In this document: one piece after another, positions 1 through 5,140 of the stretch
Layout: every line of letters starts with the position of its first letter
Position numbering within the stretch: position 1 is the stretch's first letter
Assembly (NCBI GenBank): GCA_945872375.1
Contig: CAMBYR010000158.1
Coordinates: forward strand, 1-5,140
Length of the DNA: 5,140 nucleotides
Direction of reading: 5' to 3'
Source of the DNA: an uncultured Blautia sp.
Lineage (GTDB): Bacteria; Bacillota; Clostridia; Lachnospirales; Lachnospiraceae
Notes under the pieces: model-generated
The model's input: the letters and a program-made list of their open reading frames with translations, nothing else
The model's database searches: none
What the model was told of the DNA's origin: nothing
Made by a program: the position numbers and the translations under genes

Positions 1-60
1 ATTGAGGCTGAAAATCAGATTATCCAAACTACATTCCTTCTTTCTGGAGACATTTTCAGG

Positions 61-119
61 AAAAATCCCAATATCCATATGCCTGTGCATGCAAGCACCA
101 CATGGATATTGGGATTTTT
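61..119 (-). terminator. Long hairpin ending the parA-like operon
   Basis: Positions 61-78 and 102-119 form a perfect 18-bp inverted repeat. The 23-nt apical part holds a further small GTGC/GCAC stem (85-88 with 95-98). Read on the minus strand, the hairpin starts 33 nt after the stop codon of the basic-protein gene and its 3' arm ends in GGGATTTTT, so the U-tract is part of the stem. The arms begin with A5 and end with T5, so the structure is symmetrical and could also terminate plus-strand transcription coming from the left. Terminator function is inferred from structure and position. Confidence 0.75.
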
Positions 120-152
120 ACAGTAAACGAACATGACTGCTGTCCGCGACTT

Positions 153-497
153 TTATAATAAATGTACAGGCATTTCTTCCGTAATCCGTACCGGACGATT
201 GGCATCTGCCTTTGGTGCTTCAATAAATTTTGCCTGTGGCTCTTTTTTGGCTTTTTTTACTCTTGCTGCTGTTTTTTCTGCTGCTTTGGCAGCGGGCTTT
301 TTCGCCTCTGTTTTCTTTGCAGCCGGTTTTCTGGTTCTCGTTTTCTTTGGCGCAGTATTTTCTTCTGATACTGCCTTTTCCACTTCTTCACTTACCTTCG
401 AAATGACTGCTGCCTTTACTTCCGGAGCTGATTCTGCCGGAGCTTCTGTTTTTGCCGCACTTACGGCACGTTTGATACTGGCTTTACCTACTGACAC
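153..497 (-). CDS. Lys/Ala-rich basic low-complexity protein, partner gene of the ParA-like ATPase
   Basis: A 114-residue protein that I do not recognise as a named family. Direct count gives 25 Ala, 21 Lys, 6 Arg, 14 Glu and 1 Asp, a net charge of about +12. It has three zones. The first part, about 17-46, is Glu/Ala/Val-rich and may form a helix. A strongly basic stretch at 51-90 carries two KPAAK units (57-61, 67-71) and resembles histone H1-type tails. The C-terminus, about 91-114, is less basic and ends MPVHLL. There is no signal peptide or membrane segment. The start is GTG at 495-497. GAGGAGG at 507-513 lies 9 nt upstream, inside the end of the parA-like gene, and the two genes overlap by 14 nt, which suggests translational coupling. 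It occupies the position where ParB normally follows ParA, but no ParB-type motifs or HTH are visible. Binding to DNA or RNA through the basic tail is plausible inference. A role as adaptor for the ATPase is speculation. Confidence 0.8.
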   Translation of the reverse strand: MSVGKASIKRAVSAAKTEAPAESAPEVKAAVISKVSEEVEKAVSEENTAPKKTRTRKPAAKKTEAKKPAAKAAEKTAARVKKAKKEPQAKFIEAPKADANRPVRITEEMPVHLL

Positions 498-1275
498 GAT
501 TCATTACCTCCTCTGCTAGTGCTTTGTATTCTTTTGCGCTTCTGCTGCTCTTTTTGAACTCCACTACCGGTGCGCTGCTGTCCTGAGCCCACTCTATCGC
601 GCTGTCTACCCTGATATAAGATTCAAACAGATAGATGTCTTCCATTTCATGAAGTGTCTCCATGGTCTGTTTAAAATAATTTTTTCTGGTATCTACTTTT
701 GTGACTGCAATTCCCAGTACCTGCAGGTTTTCTGCGATCTGGCGAACTTCTCCCAGAAAATCAAACATATTTGCAAGTCCGAACATTCCCCATGGGCTTG
801 CCTCCACCGGAATCAGAACCCGGTCTGACGCGCAGAGAATATTCATGACCCATCCGCCCAGTGTAGGCGGAGCGTCGATCAGAATATAATCATATTTGCC
901 GGAATCTTTTACCTTCTGCAGACATTTTTTCAATATGAATTCTCTCTGCCACTTTGTGAACAATTCATATTCTATGGAGCTCATCAGCGTGGAGGAGGGA
1001 ATCAGGTCCAGATTTTCGTATGGTGTGTGTACAATATAGTCTGTCAGATCCTGCTGTTTACCGATGGCATGGTACAGATTTTTTTCACCAGCCGCCTGCT
1101 CCAGCACCCATTCCTCCGGGAAGAAAGAAAGGGACAGATTTAACTGCATGTCTCCGTCGATCAGCAGTACTTTTTTTCCTGCCTGAGCCATGGCGGCTCC
1201 CACATTGGAACAGGTGGTGGATTTTCCGCTGCCGCCTTTGTTGTTGGTAAAACATATGGTGATTGTCCTGCTCAT
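484..1275 (-). CDS. ParA/Soj-family (MinD-like) P-loop ATPase
   Basis: A 263-residue cytoplasmic ATPase of the ParA family, whose members bind ATP as sandwich dimers and position DNA or protein cargo. The deviant Walker A is KGGSGKST at 13-20, with the signature lysine K13. The Walker A' region is DGDMQLNLS at 40-48, where families usually show DxDPQ(G/A)N, so M43 and L45 are departures. Walker B is ILIDAPP at 131-137, with D134. The later PVEASPW segment (156-162) and the C-terminal AKEYKALAEEV also fit. Length matches chromosomal Soj-type proteins, and there is no N-terminal HTH extension of the plasmid P1 type. The ATG at 1273-1275 follows AAGGGGG (1281-1287) at 5 nt. It is transcribed from its own promoter and overlaps the downstream basic-protein gene. 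With no ParB beside it, it may be an orphan partition or cargo-positioning ATPase rather than a chromosome-segregation ParA. The family call is firm; the cargo is unknown. Confidence 0.95.
   Translation of the reverse strand: MSRTITICFTNNKGGSGKSTTCSNVGAAMAQAGKKVLLIDGDMQLNLSLSFFPEEWVLEQAAGEKNLYHAIGKQQDLTDYIVHTPYENLDLIPSSTLMSSIEYELFTKWQREFILKKCLQKVKDSGKYDYILIDAPPTLGGWVMNILCASDRVLIPVEASPWGMFGLANMFDFLGEVRQIAENLQVLGIAVTKVDTRKNYFKQTMETLHEMEDIYLFESYIRVDSAIEWAQDSSAPVVEFKKSSRSAKEYKALAEEVMNRVSR
507..513 (-). promoter_or_regulatory. Ribosome binding site deciding the GTG start of the basic-protein gene
   Basis: GAGGAGG on the minus strand lies 9 nt before the GTG at 495-497. It is embedded in the Glu-Glu-Val codons near the end of the parA-like gene. 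The nearer ATG (502-504) is in the parA frame and meets the parA stop, so GTG is the only sensible start for the downstream frame. Confidence 0.75.
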
Positions 1276-1291
1276 AAGTTCCCCCTTATTT

Positions 1292-1306
1292 CCGGATTTT
1301 TTCCGG
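1292..1306 (-). other. Small hairpin in the parA-like leader
   Basis: CCGGA (1292-1296) and TCCGG (1302-1306) form a 5-bp stem with a 5-nt loop in the transcript leader. The stem ends 4 nt before the start of the Shine-Dalgarno site. It is followed by no U-tract, so it is not a terminator. It could modestly affect ribosome access or may be chance. Confidence 0.3.
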
Positions 1307-1337
1307 CTCCGCTGTCGTTTTTCCTCTTATATTGTCA

Positions 1338-1366
1338 ATTATACGAGTTTTTCTATCTGTTTTCAA
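1338..1366 (-). promoter_or_regulatory. Sigma-A-type promoter of the parA-like operon
   Basis: On the minus strand the -35 box TTGAAA (1361-1366) is separated by exactly 17 nt from a consensus -10 box TATAAT (1338-1343). Expected transcription start is near 1331, giving a leader of about 55 nt before the ATG at 1275. It lies in the 129-nt gap after the MATE gene, so the ATPase gene can be expressed independently of the upstream operon. Confidence 0.85.
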
Positions 1367-1404
1367 GATAAATCACGGGATATTTCCGTTACTTCACCGA
1401 TGCG

Positions 1405-2793
1405 TCAGATTCTGCTCATCCACTTCCTGGTGCGGAATATCACCACCGTAATCGCAAGTCTCACGCACTCCTCCAGAGAAAGCATCAGATAAACACCGGG
1501 AATCGAAAGCTTCCAGACAAAGGCCGACAACAGCGCCAGCGGAACGCCCACCAGCCAGGTGCCAATAAAATCCACCCACATAATATAAGATGTTTTTCCT
1601 CCGCTTCGAACAATGCCGCCGCCCAAAATCATATTCTGCACCTTCACCGGGGCAATCAGCGCATACACCATCAGAAGCTTCCCGGTCATCATCCGCACTG
1701 CCGGATCCACCTGATAAATCCCTGTATAAAGAGGCGCCGTCAGAACCAGAAGAATACTTAAAACAATGGATCCGCAAAAACCATACCAGATCAGTTTTTT
1801 TGACTCGTTATAGGCCCTGTCGTAACTGCCTGCTCCCAGTGATTTTCCAATAAGAATCCCCGCGGCCTGAGAAAGACCGCTAAGCACACCGATAAAAAGT
1901 GTCTGAACAGGAATCGTCATGGTCATCGCTGCACAGGCATCGGTTCCCATATTTCCATAAACAGCCGCATAAACATTTTCTCCGAGACTCCATAGAAATT
2001 CACAGATCAGAATCGGCCCCAGCACAGCTCCAAAACGAAGGCCGTCCGCATTTTCCCCTGCCTTCTTGTCAGAACTTCCCGTTTCGGGCAATTCCGGATT
2101 TTCAGAAACATCCAAAACAGTCTGCTTCCCGTGCCATAAAGCTGTCCTTCGAAGGAAGCCTGCAAACAAAACCAGCAATACTGCGCAGGAAACGATCTGG
2201 GAAGCAACACTTGCAAGCGCAGCTCCGCGAACTCCCAGTGCCGGAAAAATTCCTTTTCCAAATATCAGAAGATAATTCAAAACAGTATTCAGACCAAGAG
2301 CCAGGACCCCTGTATACATGGGCAGGCTGGCCGCTTCCATACAGCGAAGCAGGGTGGAAACCATGGAATTCAATGCCATAGGGAAGAAACATAAGGCAAA
2401 CAGCCGGAGATATTCCGCCGCCAGTTTTCCGGTTCCCGGATCTTTTGTATATAGTTCCATGATCATTTTCGGAAACAGCAGGCAGATCCCTGTAAAAATC
2501 CCTGCCAGCCCCAGAGAAAGCAGGAGATTTCTTTGGAAACTTCTGCGAACCGATTCTATCTTTTCAGCCCCCAGGTACTGTGCGATCATAATACCCGCAG
2601 CAGCAGCAATGGCTGAAAGCACTACTGAATACAAAGATGAAAATTTTCCGCCCAGCCCAATTCCGGCAATACTTTCACTTCCAAGCTGTCCGATCATTGC
2701 CTGATCTACTACACTGAAGGAAGATTGAAATAAGGACTGCAGCGTAACAGGAAGTGCAATTTTCAAAACCGTCTGATAAAATTTACTCTCCAT
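1405..2793 (-). CDS. MATE-family efflux transporter
   Basis: A 462-residue integral membrane protein of the MATE (multidrug and toxic compound extrusion) family, which exports cationic drugs or metabolites using a Na+ or H+ gradient. The N-terminal half has P15 in TM1 and VVDQAMIGQLG at 28-38, a typical MATE signature with an acidic TM1 residue (D30). GVRGAALASVASQ (187-199) is a second family pattern, and a related QAAGILIGKSLGAG segment appears in the C-terminal half, consistent with two six-helix bundles. The loop joining the bundles (about 215-253) is long and polar. Length is close to the usual 440-460. The ATG at 2791-2793 is preceded by GGAGAGGT (2802-2809) inside the lacI-type gene, with which it overlaps by 11 nt, so it is very probably co-transcribed and translationally coupled. 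The substrate cannot be read from the sequence. The adjacent regulator suggests that a sugar-like or other small-molecule ligand controls its expression. Confidence 0.95.
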   Translation of the reverse strand: MESKFYQTVLKIALPVTLQSLFQSSFSVVDQAMIGQLGSESIAGIGLGGKFSSLYSVVLSAIAAAAGIMIAQYLGAEKIESVRRSFQRNLLLSLGLAGIFTGICLLFPKMIMELYTKDPGTGKLAAEYLRLFALCFFPMALNSMVSTLLRCMEAASLPMYTGVLALGLNTVLNYLLIFGKGIFPALGVRGAALASVASQIVSCAVLLVLFAGFLRRTALWHGKQTVLDVSENPELPETGSSDKKAGENADGLRFGAVLGPILICEFLWSLGENVYAAVYGNMGTDACAAMTMTIPVQTLFIGVLSGLSQAAGILIGKSLGAGSYDRAYNESKKLIWYGFCGSIVLSILLVLTAPLYTGIYQVDPAVRMMTGKLLMVYALIAPVKVQNMILGGGIVRSGGKTSYIMWVDFIGTWLVGVPLALLSAFVWKLSIPGVYLMLSLEECVRLAITVVIFRTRKWMSRI

Positions 2794-3811
2794 TTTCCGA
2801 TACCTCTCCGATTTTCTTTACACTTTCTCGCTCCACCAGTCTCACCGGAAACTTTATCGTTCCCTGTTTCTGAGTTCCGGACTTCAGATTCTCCAGCGCC
2901 GAAATCGCGTTTTGGGCACGTTCTTCTACATCCTGCCGGATGGTCGTAAGCTCCGGATGGCAATATCGGCACAGCGGACTATCGTCAAATCCCACGACCG
3001 ATATTTTCTCCGGCACAGGAATATCCTTCTGCTGAAGCACATGGATCAATTCTGCTCCATAATAATCAGACACCGCAAATACCGCTGTGTATTTCAGAAT
3101 TTCCTGCAGATTTTCCTCATAAAATTTCATTCGTTTCTCTTTCTGCATCGGTACGACCATGACTCCTGTTTTGTCCTCTCCCAACGCTTTTCTGCAGCCA
3201 TCTATTCTTCGGCCGTCCACGCAGACTTCATTATCCGAAATACAAAGAACCCTGCTGTGTCCCATATTTTTTAAATAAGTTCCCGCCTGATAACCACCGT
3301 CAAAATCATCGATCACCAGATTGCAGATGTTTGCCTCTTCCAGGAATTCTCCGTCATATACGACAAAAGGAATATGCATGGATTCCCGAAGTTTCCGGTA
3401 ATCCTGTTCACAAAATCCCATAAGCACCAGGCCCGCCATATTCCACATAGACGCAAACCGGACGATTTCATTCCACTGCACCGTAGCTTTCACCATCATA
3501 AAGTATCCCGCCTGATCGATCTCCCTGTATAATGCATTAAGAGAAGATGAGACATATCCATCTTCCAGCACATGTCCTTCATATTTTTCATGGTCGTTGA
3601 TTACCACCCCGATGATTCTGGAATCATTCTGTGCCAGCAGAATTCCTGCCATACTTGGAATATACTGCCGCTTTTCCAAAAGCTCCTGCACACGTTTTAT
3701 TGTTTCTTCCGAAACCTTTTTTGTTTTTCCATGAATCACATTGGATACCGTGGCTGTACTGAGGCCCAGTTCCTCTGCAATATCTGAAATCCGGATTCGT
3801 TCCTGCTTCAT
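2783..3811 (-). CDS. LacI-family transcriptional regulator
   Basis: A 342-residue DNA-binding regulator of the LacI/GalR family, acting as a dimer that usually represses until a sugar or related effector binds. The N-terminal HTH spans about 6-30, with recognition segment STATVSNV (18-25). The hinge region YIPSMAGILLA (50-60) retains the leucine lever at L59, but has Ser53 in the usual Asn position and Gly56 in a usual Ala position. A periplasmic-binding-protein-like effector core follows, beginning with IIGVV (66-70), with VVGFDDSPL (272-280) and ELTTIRQ (287-293), both classic for the family. The ATG at 3809-3811 has GGGAGGAG (3820-3827) upstream, with 8 nt between. A closer upstream ATG runs into a stop after two codons. 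It is the first gene of an operon with the MATE exporter and lies 140 nt downstream of a carbohydrate ABC-transporter operon. It likely autoregulates through the palindrome at 3881-3896 and may also control the transporter; the effector is unknown. Confidence 0.95.
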   Translation of the reverse strand: MKQERIRISDIAEELGLSTATVSNVIHGKTKKVSEETIKRVQELLEKRQYIPSMAGILLAQNDSRIIGVVINDHEKYEGHVLEDGYVSSSLNALYREIDQAGYFMMVKATVQWNEIVRFASMWNMAGLVLMGFCEQDYRKLRESMHIPFVVYDGEFLEEANICNLVIDDFDGGYQAGTYLKNMGHSRVLCISDNEVCVDGRRIDGCRKALGEDKTGVMVVPMQKEKRMKFYEENLQEILKYTAVFAVSDYYGAELIHVLQQKDIPVPEKISVVGFDDSPLCRYCHPELTTIRQDVEERAQNAISALENLKSGTQKQGTIKFPVRLVERESVKKIGEVSENGE

Positions 3812-3850
3812 TCTGCCATCTCCTCCCTGCCGGCATTCTTCTTATTTAAA

Positions 3851-3879
3851 AGCATAATATAAAACATCCCTTTGTTCAA
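3851..3879 (-). promoter_or_regulatory. Sigma-A-type promoter of the lacI-MATE operon
   Basis: On the minus strand the -35 box TTGAAC (3874-3879) and the -10 box TATGCT (3851-3856) are 17 nt apart. Expected start is near 3844, leaving a leader of about 33 nt that contains the Shine-Dalgarno site. The upstream ABC-transporter operon is terminated just before this point, so the promoter is needed to express the regulator and exporter. Confidence 0.7.
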
Positions 3880-3882
3880 AGG
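3869..3882. promoter_or_regulatory. Palindrome CCTTTG-TT-CAAAGG covering the -35 box
   Basis: Six-base perfect inverted arms (3869-3874, 3877-3882) with a 2-nt centre. It contains the whole -35 box of the lacI-type promoter, so a protein bound here would block RNA polymerase. It lies upstream of the transcription start and so would act as DNA, not as an RNA hairpin. The binding protein is unknown. Confidence 0.4.
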
Positions 3883-3896
3883 TTAAACGCGTAACC
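3881..3896. promoter_or_regulatory. Candidate LacI-family operator
   Basis: GGTTAAACGCGTAACC is an even-length imperfect palindrome. Six of eight symmetric pairs match, and the centre is the CG step (3888/3889) that LacI-family proteins typically straddle with their hinge helices. It lies 1 bp upstream of the -35 box of the lacI-type gene and overlaps the neighbouring palindrome by 2 bp. It fits the CcpA cre consensus poorly, so the local regulator is the better candidate. Binding is inferred. Confidence 0.5.
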
Positions 3897-3902
3897 CCAA
3901 AC

Positions 3903-3939
3903 AAAAAAACAGCAGGTATTTTTGTGCAAAAATACCTGC
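3903..3939 (-). terminator. Intrinsic terminator of the ABC-transporter operon
   Basis: GCAGGTATTTTT (3912-3923) and its exact complement (3928-3939) make a 12-bp stem with a 4-nt loop. On the minus strand it is followed after 2 nt by seven T residues (3903-3909). The stem begins 12 nt after the permease stop codon. It separates the transporter operon from the lacI-type promoter. Confidence 0.93.
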
Positions 3940-3951
3940 CCGAAATTCCTT

Positions 3952-4788
3952 TCATCCTTTCACCGCGCCGCTCATAAGACCGTTTTCTATTTTTTCCTGG
4001 AATAACACATATGCAATAATTACCGGAATCGTCGTCAGACAGATACCTGCCATACTCGCACTGTAATCGGTACTGTATTCTCCAAAAAACGCCAGAAGGC
4101 CCATAGAAATAGTTCCTTTATTTTTATCTGAAATAAAAATCAGCGGAAACAGCAGATTATTCCACACCTGAATAAAATTAAAAATGGAAACGCTGACAAT
4201 CCCCGGTACGGACAAAGGCAGAATCATCATAAAAAACACCTGATAAATACTTGCACCGTCAATGACCATGGCTTCTTCCAGCTCTGTAGGAATTCCATTC
4301 ATAAATCCGGTAAGGATCAGCACTGTCATTGGGAAGCAGAAAGCCGCATACAAAAGCATCAGCACCGGATAATTGTTCATAATTCCCATCTTTCCAAAAA
4401 GATAGGAAAGCGGAATTAATACAGCCTGAATCGGAATCATCATTCCGGAAATAAACAAAAGATAAAGCTTTGATTTTCCTCTGAACCGGAACTTCGCCAG
4501 AATGTAGGAAGCCATAGCGCCAAACAGACCCGATATCGCCAGAGTTCCAACAGCTAAAATGATTGTATTCAAAAAGTATCTGCCTATGTTTCCCACCTGC
4601 CAGGCAGTTACATAATTTTCAAATCGTATTTTTTTCGGCAAAGATGTAAAAGAGGAAAAGATTTCCAGATTTCCTTTAAATGAACAGAAAATGGAAAAGA
4701 CCATTGGGTAAACATTGATCAGTGCAATTGCCAGAAAAATCAGAAATGCAATCGTCTGCCTTACAGAATGTTTCTTTTTTCCTTTCAC
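3952..4788 (-). CDS. Carbohydrate ABC transporter permease, MalG/UgpE type
   Basis: A 278-residue inner-membrane permease, one of two forming the channel of a carbohydrate-uptake ABC transporter. After a short Lys-rich cytoplasmic tail come about six hydrophobic segments (roughly 12-33, 70-97, 107-131, 139-162, 190-214, 246-264). The EAA loop that contacts the ATPase is at about 170-192, with E171, A173, D177, G178, A179 and P191. The C-terminus GLMSGAVKG is typical of the family, and length is normal. I chose GTG (4786-4788) because AGGGGG (4796-4801) sits 7 nt before it. A TTG at 4813-4815 would add nine residues but would place the Shine-Dalgarno site inside the coding region and overlap the upstream gene. 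It follows the first permease by 16 nt, so the two are co-transcribed. The sugar is not evident. No ATPase gene is seen; such transporters often borrow a shared MsmX-type ATPase encoded elsewhere. Confidence 0.93.
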   Translation of the reverse strand: MKGKKKHSVRQTIAFLIFLAIALINVYPMVFSIFCSFKGNLEIFSSFTSLPKKIRFENYVTAWQVGNIGRYFLNTIILAVGTLAISGLFGAMASYILAKFRFRGKSKLYLLFISGMMIPIQAVLIPLSYLFGKMGIMNNYPVLMLLYAAFCFPMTVLILTGFMNGIPTELEEAMVIDGASIYQVFFMMILPLSVPGIVSVSIFNFIQVWNNLLFPLIFISDKNKGTISMGLLAFFGEYSTDYSASMAGICLTTIPVIIAYVLFQEKIENGLMSGAVKG

Positions 4789-4795
4789 GTTCTCT

Positions 4796-4801
4796 CCCCC
4801 T
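4796..4801 (-). promoter_or_regulatory. Ribosome binding site deciding the MalG-type permease start
   Basis: AGGGGG on the minus strand lies 7 nt before the GTG at 4786-4788, in the 16-nt gap between the two permease genes. No comparable site sits correctly before the alternative TTG at 4813-4815. Confidence 0.7.
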
Positions 4802-4804
4802 TTC

Positions 4805-5140
4805 TTAATATTCAATGGTTTCCCGCTTATTCATCAGCTTCAGGCTGAATACGGAAACCAGCACACTCAAAACAAAAATAATGGTAGCAATCGCACTTCC
4901 TGTCCCGTAATGCCCATAGCGATAAGCTTCGTTATACATCAGAAGAGCCGGAACGATTGTCGAATTCGACGTTCCTCCCGTCGGAGTCAGAATATAAACC
5001 GTATCAAAAATCTTCAGTACCCCTGTAATAACCATAATGACTGACATCTTAATGGTTTCCCACAAAAGTGGGATATAGAGATAATAAATTTTCCGCCATC
5101 CTGTTGCACCATCCAGCGCACCTGCTTCCAGAACGGAATC
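4805..5140 (-). CDS. Carbohydrate ABC transporter permease, MalF/UgpA type (partial, N-terminus beyond right edge)
   Basis: The C-terminal 111 codons of a sugar permease, partner of the MalG-type protein next to it. The frame is open to the right edge, so the gene starts outside the window. A TTG at 5063-5065 is in frame but internal, not a start. The visible part begins in the EAA loop: LEAGALDGATGWRK at residues 4-17, then YIPLL, with the characteristic acidic, Asp-Gly-Ala and Ile-Pro-Leu positions. Next come FDTVYILTPTGGTSNST (45-61), typical of MalF/UgpA-type permeases, and a last membrane segment at about 82-102 ending in a Lys/Arg cap. The TAA stop at 4805-4807 is followed 16 nt later by the next permease. 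A solute-binding protein gene is expected further upstream, outside the window. Confidence 0.93.
   Translation of the reverse strand, partial: DSVLEAGALDGATGWRKIYYLYIPLLWETIKMSVIMVITGVLKIFDTVYILTPTGGTSNSTIVPALLMYNEAYRYGHYGTGSAIATIIFVLSVLVSVFSLKLMNKRETIEY

Noticed and set aside
1..60. Possible gene end or small RNA at the left edge
   Set aside because: No frame with a start and ribosome binding site or recognisable peptide is visible; only a weak CTGAAAAT/ATTTTCAG pairing, which is not enough to call a feature.
133..519. A 128-codon open frame on the plus strand, predicted to be very hydrophobic (Phe/Ala-rich)
   Set aside because: It is the reverse strand of the Lys/Ala-rich gene: AAA codons read as Phe, and Ala codons give small residues. 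It has no ribosome binding site, while the minus-strand frame has a good one and fits an operon.
1375..1389. Possible terminator after the MATE gene (ACGG/CCGT)
   Set aside because: Only a 4-bp stem with a 7-nt loop and no U-run. I see no convincing terminator here, so some read-through into the parA-like operon is possible.
3881..3896. CcpA cre site
   Set aside because: Despite the central CG, several fixed positions of the cre consensus do not match; the palindrome has its own GGTTA/TAACC half-sites.
4813..4815. TTG start for the MalG-type permease
   Set aside because: It would overlap the upstream gene and lacks a well-placed ribosome binding site; GTG at 4786-4788 has an AGGGGG site at 7 nt.
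5063..5065. TTG as a start for an 86-residue protein at 4805-5065
   Set aside because: The frame continues upstream to the window edge and encodes the EAA loop of a permease, so the TTG is internal to a partial gene.
5058..5073. Perfect TCCCAC/GTGGGA hairpin with a 4-nt loop
   Set aside because: It lies inside conserved permease codons (Pro-Leu-Leu-Trp-Glu), has no U-tract, and is probably a coding coincidence.

Overview
The window looks like chromosomal DNA of a low-to-mid-GC Firmicute, most likely a gut Clostridia/Lachnospiraceae-type organism. This rests on strong purine-rich Shine-Dalgarno sites before every complete gene, classic sigma-A promoters with 17-bp spacers, a carbohydrate ABC transporter next to a LacI-family regulator, and tightly packed overlapping genes. 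It is an inference from style, not a species call. All six supported genes lie on the minus strand, so transcription runs from the right edge to the left edge.

Right part (3903-5140): the end of a carbohydrate ABC-transporter operon. A MalF/UgpA-type permease enters from the right edge (only its last 111 codons are present). It is followed after 16 nt by a complete MalG/UgpE-type permease and a textbook intrinsic terminator. The binding protein and the rest of the first permease presumably lie beyond the right edge.

Middle (1405-3896): a two-gene operon of a LacI-family repressor and a MATE-family multidrug/metabolite exporter, overlapping by 11 nt. It has a clear promoter (TTGAAC-17-TATGCT). 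Two abutting palindromes sit at and just upstream of its -35 box. One has the central CG typical of LacI-family operators, which suggests autoregulation and perhaps control of the neighbouring transporter.

Left part (61-1366): a second two-gene operon with its own near-consensus promoter (TTGAAA-17-TATAAT). It encodes a ParA/Soj-like P-loop ATPase and, overlapping its 3' end by 14 nt, a 114-residue Lys/Ala-rich, probably disordered basic protein in the place where ParB would be expected. The operon ends at a long hairpin with a perfect 18-bp stem. This pair is the least conventional thing in the window: a ParA-type ATPase with a histone-H1-like partner instead of a recognisable ParB. Positions 1-60 hold no gene I can support.
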